In this document: one piece after another, positions 57,916-64,000 of the stretch
Layout: every line of letters starts with the position of its first letter
Numbering within the stretch: position 1 is the stretch's first letter
Assembly (NCBI GenBank): GCA_036936605.1
Contig: JAUPFV010000002.1
Span: 216,745,046-216,809,045, forward strand
Length of the DNA stretch: 64,000 bases
Reading direction: 5' to 3'
Source: Limnanthes douglasii subsp. nivea
Lineage: Eukaryota; Streptophyta; Magnoliopsida; Brassicales; Limnanthaceae
Translations under genes and position numbers: made by a program
Notes under the pieces: model-generated
What the model was told of the DNA's origin: nothing
Seen by the model: the letters and a program-made list of their open reading frames with translations, nothing else
Databases searched by the model: none

Positions 57916-58979
57916 TTATACGTTCGTGTGCACTATTGGTTGAAACGTTAATGTTGCTTTGCAGGTGTTGGATGGAGAGGTCGAGCTGACGGAAGCTGAA
58001 GAACTGGCATTCGGGTCGGGGGTGGCTGGGGCAGGGTCTGTAAGCAAGTTAACAGGAAAAAGGAAAAAAACGGTGATCCGTAAAAGAGGGGAGCGGGGCA
58101 AGTATTGTAGTGAAGGGGAAACAAATAAGATGGAGATTGGACAGGGATCTGATACAGTTGATTACCAGGGAGGGGATGAGGATTACGGGCAGCAGCTGCA
58201 GGGGTGGATGGATCAGGAAAAAAATACACCCCAGAAAGAGGGAAGCTCAAGTACTCGGACGAAGAGGATGAAAGTTTACAAGGCAAGCGCTTGTAATATT
58301 TTATTTAAAAAGATGGAGTCTGTTAAGAAGAGAACCAGTGTTAAATACAGATACTCCGTAGAAAACAAAAGGCTAAAGATTTCTCTTGCCCGAAAGAATA
58401 GACAAGTAAGTCGTTCAATAGGTTTTATATTGTAATATTGCATTTTCATTAATTTTCCTAATACTTGTTGAATTTCACCACAGATTGAAGAACTCCAAAG
58501 GGAGGTTGCTTTGTTGACTTCGAAGCTTCAAGAACAAGCTGTTAAAGGTGACAAAGAAGATGAAGAAGCTGGGGTTAATGAAGCACTAGAGAAGGTCTGT
58601 GTACTACCTTTCTGTTCGGTAGAAGATGAGTCACCAGTGAAAGGGGTCGATGTATCGGTAACAGTGGATGAGGTTCCTAAAACCATTGTTTATGTCTCAA
58701 GAAAACATAGGTTCAAAAAGTTAGAAGAAGGACAGAAAAAACTTGATAGAGAAGAATTATTTGTAGAGGGTTCTACACCTGATGTCAATGAAGAAGACAC
58801 ACACGAGGGGGTAAAATATGGAGGTGAAACGGATGAGGAGAATAATGCATCTGGAGCTCCTGAGCGACCGAATGATGCTACTGAGACATCGGGGGAGGGG
58901 CAGGTAAATGAAAAAACTTTCTATGTTTTGGGAGTTGACAAATGCAGGCTTGTCTCGTCCACGGTTGAGGTAAAGATCG

Positions 58980-59330
58980 GTGTGGGTGCAGTCCCATCCA
59001 CGGTTGAGGCAGAGATCTGTGTGTGCAGTAGGAGTGGATGCTGAGGGGGAAATTGGTATTGTACCCATAGAAGAAGAACCAAATGTTGTTGTGGCTGAAA
59101 CTGCACAAGAGTTTGAAGACCAAGCTGAGCAGCATGAGCCAAAACCCATCGAAGCAGAAGCAATTAATGTAACCTCCGAAACTGCTAAAGAGTTTCAAGA
59201 CCAAGCAGTGCAACATGCTATTATGGCAGCAGCACCTGAACCAATACCAATAGATGCAGAACCTCTTGAAGTTGTAGCTGAAACGACACAAGAGTTAGAG
59301 GCAGATGTTGTAGGAAAATGGACTACGCAT
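58980..59330 (+). repeat. Acidic repeats in the protease gene
   Basis: The translation has three related units of about 27-40 residues: VVVAETAQEFEDQAEQHEPK, NVTSETAKEFQDQAVQHAIM and EVVAETTQELEADVV. Just upstream the DNA TCCACGGTTGAGGTAAAGAT and TCCATCCACGGTTGAGGCAG repeats with 39-bp spacing, and the reading frame changes there. Confidence 0.7.
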
Positions 59331-59814
59331 GAGACTGCGGGAGAACATAATCGCGCCGAGGCTGCAGTTGATACAGTTTGTGGTGATGTTGATTCAAAAG
59401 GTATGGAGGGAGATTTGGCAATTCCAAATGTTGGTGAGCAAACAAGTGGGACGGAAATGAATAGAACTGGGCCACATGAAACTCCCCCTAGCGTACCGAA
59501 GGCCATTGAGCAAGGACATGAAGATGTAAGTGGATCTTAAATTATTAAGATTCAACTTCTTATAGCTATGTTAAAGTACATTTGTTTTTAATTTGGCCAC
59601 GCTGTTATTTTTCAAACTTCGGATTTAAATAGTGGGTTTTAACTGTTGTTTAATACAATAAGGAATATTTTTAAATTTTCAAGTTCCGTAAATATTATGT
59701 TATAGTTATTATGTGATTAGTAAGCGAGGAGAATGTTGTAAGATAAAAAATCGGGCTCAAACGAAGCTGTCAAAGTAATATTTACTCTATGCAAGAACCC
59801 TATGGCCTTTCAAA

Positions 59815-60080
59815 TCGCGCAAGTGAAAAATGTTATATCTAACACGCGCGAGTGTAGCCAAACTGTATGAGTTCACAGGAATGTCTCTAGCGTCTTATGT
59901 CTCGCGCGTGGTGCGAATCGCGACTTACGTATTCCTTTGCGCCTGAATCGCGTGAAGTTACGCTACAGACATGTTCCCATGGATGAGTAACTCGCGCATC
60001 ATGGAAGCCCACACCTTCGTGTGTCTGTTTCGTACCGCGCGATATGCAGCATCATGTTATGCGTAACTCGCGTGTTATGC
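59815..60080. repeat. CG-motif array 3 (second long intron)
   Basis: About nine copies in 265 bp: AATCGCGCAAG, ACACGCGCGAG, CTCGCGCGTGG, AATCGCGACTTAC, AATCGCGTGAAG, AACTCGCGCATC, ACCGCGCGATATG, AACTCGCGTGTTA. It lies in the 619-bp intron 59,526-60,144. The four short introns of the gene carry none. Confidence 0.8.
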
Positions 60081-61834
60081 CTTATGAAACACGACTCGTG
60101 TCCCCTTTATAATGTAACACACGCCGTTGGTTACATTTTTCCAGGTATATCATGTGAGAAAGAGAAGGTTACAGAAAGGAAAAGTCCCTTGCACACCAAC
60201 TGTTACTCAAAAACCCAAAACTGAAACCGGAATGGAATTGGGAACTGCTATAAAATCAACAAATGATTTGCAAACCAAGTTGGAAATGCAACGCAAAGCG
60301 AAGGTGGAAGTACTAACACAGCCCGAGATAAGAGAACAACTACAACCAGCAGTGGAAGTGGAAGTAGATTGTTTTGATCTTCCAAACCTCGATGATGCAT
60401 TCGTATTATGTACACAATCATTTTTTGACGAATTGATAAGGCGACGGCTATACACTCAAGTAGAGGAAAGTCGGGTGACATTAGTGCGTCGAAAAGTCTG
60501 TTACGAGATACACCTACAATGGTAAGTTCTAAACTATGATAATAGTCATATACTGAGTTGTAACTTGGGGATGGTTATTTAACCAGGTTTATGTTGTTTT
60601 ACAGTTAGTAGATAATATAAATCCAAATTGGGATTTACTTACGCAACAGGCGGGAAATATTGAACAAACTTGGGAAAAAGAAACAGCAACTACGAAGTTA
60701 ATAGACGTTAGTCAATACCGCAAGGTCGTTCGAATACAACAAAACGAAGATCAATTAGACTCTGAAGTATGGTATTTGACAGAACATGAATTTACATACC
60801 GGTTAAGTGTTAGCGTGACAGAACTAATGGCCGTAGCATACGAAGGGGAGCTAGATTTCAAGGTAAAGCTTAGAAACTTGATAGAACACAAATAATTGAC
60901 AACTAATCTAGATATAACTATGTTTTTACGTGCTGTAGATCATCGATGCCTAGATATATAAGCTGCTTCAAGATTCAAACTGGACCGTACCTTTTAAAGG
61001 GCTCGATGACGAGTACAACTGTAAACAAAATACTATTCAGATTTCTGTAGTGGCAACGGTTAGTATCTAATTAATAAATACACATTTGAAGTGATGAGAA
61101 GTTTGATATTGTTATGGTGTACACTGTTCTATTACAGACATTACTAGCCAAAAAAGCAGATGTTACAAACGTTATTGACGCAGTTTTTGAGAACGCGAAA
61201 GACACGTTTATCGCATTCATTCCGGTTTGCACCATAAATGAAAAAGGTACTAACCACTGGACGTTGTTGGTAATAGACTTGGAGAATGGTTCGGCCAAAA
61301 ACTACAATTCCCTGGCCCCTTTTAGCAAATTCACTCCAGACGACACTAGGAAAACGGGCGATGCTTTGGTAAGTAGTATGAAACATTATTGTGTGACGAT
61401 GTAGTTCATTGTTTGCAGGCTCCTTATACATCTCGTGTCAGTTTGTGTGCGAATCACGTGTAAAAGGATGGAACTCGCGTCCTAGTGTAAAGTCATTCGC
61501 AACATTATGAGTACACATTTAACTTCAAAAATTAAAACAATCATTTTTCGTATTTGACAAGCTCAACTATTGTATGAAGAAGAGATACATACCGCGTGTG
61601 AAGGATGGATACAAAGTTAAAGCAGCTATAGAAATTCCATGGCAAGATAAAGATTCGCTTGACTGTGAAGTGTTCGTCTGTCAGTATGTGAAAGACATTA
61701 TCCAGCACGGGTTTGTAGGCAAGAAATATAGCAAGTGTATGCCAGCTAGAGCACGCGCAGAAATCTTCAACCCCTTCCTGAATGACAAGAACACTAATTT
61801 AAGGGCCTCTGATGTATAGCACTGAATTTTCGAC

Positions 61835-62275
61835 GTGACTCGCGCCAAATCATTATGTTTTGTAGGACGGTTAAAGAAACGTGACTCGCGTTTGAGGTTT
61901 CACATAATTAGCATGTCATATTTTTGTAACTCGCGTGAAATGTTATGTATAACACGCGTTGTTTTAATTTCAGACGTGTTGTATGTTGTATGTCATGCAC
62001 GATATACATGTAACGTAACTAAGATTTTAAGGATGTTGACAGAGGCATTACTGAGCAACCTATGACTGTGTGTTAGGTGAAACTCGCGCAAGGTAAGTCA
62101 AGAAAGTATCACTCTGTCTTGTAAATGACTCGCGCAATATTTTTTATGCAGCTTCATCCCCGCGCGACCCATGATATGAGTGTTTGTCTGACTCTGACTA
62201 ACTCGCGTGTTACTCCTAAACAAATGAACGATGAATGTGAGTTGGCGCAATTTAGGAATGCAATCCCAATAGTTA
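61835..62275. repeat. CG-motif array 4 (between the two genes of MULE C)
   Basis: About ten copies: GACTCGCGCCAAA, GACTCGCGTTTGAG, AACTCGCGTGAAA, ACACGCGTTG, AAACTCGCGCAAGG, GACTCGCGCAATA, CCCCGCGCGACC, AACTCGCGTGTTA, ATACGCGTGATGG. It follows the protease stop codon by about 20 bp. The consensus here is WRACTCGCGYNWA. Confidence 0.85.
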
Positions 62276-62396
62276 ATACGCGTGATGGACTGTATATTAA
62301 ACTCCAGCCAAAAGTGATTTTGTCATTTTAATTTCCCCGCCAAACACTAACCTGGAAAATATTACCCGCCTACTTACCAACCTATTATTTCTCCCT

Positions 62397-62404
62397 TATA
62401 TATA
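62397..62404 (+). promoter_or_regulatory. TATA box of the small MULE C gene
   Basis: TATATATA sits in CTCCCTTATATATACCTCCA, 64 bp before the ATG at 62,468. The C-rich surroundings are typical of plant core promoters. A transcription start near 62,430 would be expected. Confidence 0.6.
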
Positions 62405-62467
62405 CCTCCACCAAACTACATATAGTATACACTTAAACAATTAAAAAACTCCAAATAGGAAATAAGT

Positions 62468-62835
62468 ATGAGTTGGTGTGTCGATGAAGACCAACACTTG
62501 CTTCAAGCCGTGAAGTACGTGAAGAGAACAAACTCGGATGAAGAGGCAGACGTTTTTTTTATCAAGTGTTATGCATGATGTACTTTGACTATGGGAGGCT
62601 TGGATTTGTCGGCCCCCACGTTCGCACACGAGAAAGCGTCGCTGCAAGGTACAACGAACTGAAATCAGAACCCTTGGTACGTGTTTCTGATCTTTGTTTA
62701 GATTTGCGCTTAGAGGCAGCAAACGTATAGCAGTGGGAAGATAATGATTGGATATCAAGAGATATGATTATGTACCTAAAGGAATCCATCGCACAGAGAG
62801 AAGATGCAATTGTTAATTGCTCACCGGTTAGATGA
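62468..62835 (+). pseudogene. Small second gene of MULE C, weakly SANT/Myb-like
   Basis: The frame opens MSWCVDEDQHLLQAVKYVKR and continues NSDEEADVFF. It breaks in a run of eight T (62,553-62,560); one base more would join it to YFDYGRLGFVGPHVRTRESV and AARYNELKSEPL. A possible 54-bp intron (62,677-62,730, GT-AG) or an in-frame stop precedes QWEDNDWISRDMIMYLKESI and the TGA at 62,833. The pattern of an acidic start, a run of helix, then RTxxSVAARYNEL faintly recalls a SANT/Myb fold, which would suit a DNA-binding protein; I give this as a guess. It has its own TATA box and follows motif array 4. Confidence 0.5.
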
Positions 62836-63000
62836 AAACAGTCGTTTTTTCATTAAGGCTTTGTTTTGGATTTTGTCTAAATTGTAACTTTATTCAAATA
62901 ACAAAGTAGTCTTTAAATTGGATGTGAAGGACTATATTTGGTAATGTTTTGAATGTATGATTTTTTTGGTTAGTTTAATTTTCAACAAATGGTTATGAAT
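62836..63000. other. 3' flank of the small gene
   Basis: AT-rich, no motif copies, no coding capacity. Confidence 0.4.
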
Positions 63001-63019
63001 CGTGATTACATTGATGTTA

Positions 63020-63930
63020 AGCATCAATCTAGCGTCATAGTAAGGGCTAATCTAGCGTCATATTACGGTTACAGATACCGTCTTAATACGTCCAAAGGTA
63101 GCTTAACAAAAGGGGCTATTCTAAGTTAATAGTTTTGGCCAATAGAAGGTTTGCATCTCGCGTCTGCTAACAGTCATGTCTAGCGAGGTGTCTGTTTGTT
63201 TAACATTGTTAAAATTACCCCCTAGCATCAAACGAAACAAATAGCTCGCGTTGTATGTTATTTACTCTAGCTTCACATCTAGCGTCATAAGACATTCACA
63301 TCTAACTTTATAAGATATACTCATCTAGCGTGAGATGATAATCACATCTAGCGTCTGGTCACAACTTGACCTACTTGAAAAAGTCTCCCTTAGAAGATGA
63401 AAGCTTGTATGACAGTAAGGGTATCAACCGATAGAGTTTTGGCCAATAAAACGTTAGTACCTCGCGTCCGAAAAATAACCACGTCTAGCGTGGTGTCCGA
63501 CTGTTTAAAAATATCTAGCGTCATATCTTACACATAACATGCGGTATACATTCAAACTCCAACTACTGTACCAGCTAAGATGAAAGCTTGTATGCATTCA
63601 AAGGGTATTAACCGAAAGAGTTTTGGCGAATGCCATAATTACATGGCTAGCTTTATATCTACATAGTAGCGTAGTAGACGTTATTGGAGTATGCTTTGCA
63701 ACAAAGTGGTATGACTATCGTTATATCTACATATTAGCGCGCGAGACGTGTGGTATTATTCAAGAATGTCGCGCTACGTTGACTAGCGTCACATCTAGCG
63801 TCGTTGGTCATGAACGTCTAGCGTCATATAATATAGTAATCTCGCGCAGTATGCCTTGTGAATTATCCTCTATCTAGTGTATTCTGTGCTTAACGTCTCG
63901 TGCCCTATTTAACCATCTCGCGTGGGTTAG
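63020..63930. repeat. CG-motif array 5, CTAGCGTCA type
   Basis: About twenty copies. The main form is now ATCTAGCGTCATA (for example 63,029, 63,051, 63,281 and 63,817), with CTAGCGTGAG, CTAGCGTCTGG, CTAGCGTGGTG and CTAGCGTCGTTGG. CTCGCG forms are mixed in (GCTCGCGTTG, CCTCGCGTCC, ATCTCGCGCAG, ATCTCGCGTGGG). A second repeated string, AAGATGAAAGCTTGTATG (63,397 and 63,579) with GGGTATCAACCGATAGAGTT / GGGTATTAACCGAAAGAGTT, shows a longer duplication of about 180 bp. No gene; a frame at 63,623-63,877 is coincidental. Confidence 0.8.
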
Positions 63931-64000
63931 CCTTTGGCTGTCGATGTACATGTCGAATTAATTAACCATGTGGTGTGCTATTGTATGGTGATGGGGGGTT

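Larger units (their letters stand above)
57036..61819 (+). pseudogene. Ulp1-type (C48) cysteine protease gene of MULE C, about 9 exons
   Basis: Likely exons: 57,036-57,340, 57,404-57,547, 57,965-58,405, 58,484-59,525, 60,145-60,521, 60,605-60,862, 60,939-61,058, 61,138-61,368, 61,562-61,819, most with good GT-AG sites and matching phase. The N-terminal part (SVTDVAKLLILFICSTLF, INDYDWSRAIVEKLTKFM, PDHVIGCVAVLL) matches the helical region of transposon Ulp1 proteins. The middle is basic, then acidic with three repeats. The catalytic domain has TNHWTLLVIDLENG (His, Asp), IPWQDKDSLDC (Gln, Cys) and VFVCQYVKDII. Ulp1 enzymes remove SUMO; the substrate of transposon copies is unknown. Breaks: stop at 57,039, shifts near 57,180 and 59,025, a phase mismatch at 60,521/60,605, stop at 60,951. 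The catalytic exons are clean, so decay is recent or some breaks are sequence errors. Confidence 0.75.
55404..64000 (+). mobile_element. MULE C: Ulp1-carrying Mutator-like element, runs off the window
   Basis: A protease gene of the type carried by plant MULEs (57,036-61,819), a small second gene (62,468-62,835) and dense CG-motif arrays form one block whose style differs sharply from the AT-rich DNA to its left. A likely left end is GGAAAAGTACCCATAAATAC at 55,404, typical of MULE ends in its GGAAAA/CCCA make-up. The right end and any transposase are not in the window, so the end could not be confirmed by its partner. Class assignment rests on the cargo and the motif arrays. Confidence 0.6.

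Noticed and set aside
58757..59291. Long minus-strand frames opposite the protease gene
   Set aside because: Mirror frames of an acidic, repeat-bearing exon; no family and no promoter or splice signals in that direction.

Overview
The window is nuclear DNA of a flowering plant, most likely a eudicot. The evidence is the AT-rich background, one spliced gene with kilobase introns, plant-type non-LTR retrotransposons with a DUF4283-like gag, a Tat-lineage Ty3/gypsy element, Stowaway MITEs, Mutator-like elements (MULEs) carrying plant-only cargo domains, and a TRIM. I cannot name the species. Only one ordinary host gene is visible; nearly everything else is transposon-derived.

Layout. 1-1.4 kb: end of a MULE (A) on the minus strand, followed by an array of TTTCGCATC motifs. 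1.4-5.1 kb: AT-rich, no gene recognised. 5.1-8.1 kb: degenerate LINE (A, plus). 8.1-10.5 kb: a perfect hairpin, a CCGGTT-rich element, and a foldback element holding a 27-bp minisatellite. 10.65-17.17 kb: a whole MULE (B) with about 60-bp inverted ends and a near-perfect 9-bp target duplication; it carries a broken plant-mobile-domain gene and a transposase C-terminus joined to an OTU-like protease. 17.4-24.2 kb: the host gene, three exons coding for a 550-residue XS-domain protein. 25.5-25.8 kb: Stowaway MITE. 25.9-41.6 kb: LINE B, split by a 9.7-kb Tat-type gypsy element (30,180-39,868) with two 420-bp LTRs and an exact 5-bp target duplication; the gypsy element has a partly duplicated antisense ORF. 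42.0-42.9 kb: tandem repeat. 43.4-44.1 kb: TRIM. 44.1-47.2 kb: LINE C (minus). 47.4-47.8 kb: foldback MITE with 9-bp target duplication. 48.6-53.6 kb: LINE D (plus). 54.2-54.4 kb: second Stowaway MITE. 55.4-64.0 kb: MULE C, running off the window, with an intron-rich Ulp1-type cysteine protease gene and a small second gene.

The most interesting signal is in MULE C. Its non-coding parts (leader, two long introns, intergenic DNA) hold around fifty short CG-containing motifs, mainly CTCGCGYG and then, beyond 63 kb, CTAGCGTCA. The exons hold few. MULEs A and B have their own, different motif arrays (TTTCGCATC and TGGCGTA). This resembles the motif arrays of Arabidopsis VANDAL elements, where an element-coded protein binds motifs in its own copies and reverses silencing. 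No such binding protein is demonstrated here; the link is inference.

All calls come from reading translations, splice signals, repeats and palindromes by eye. Boundaries of degenerate elements are approximate.
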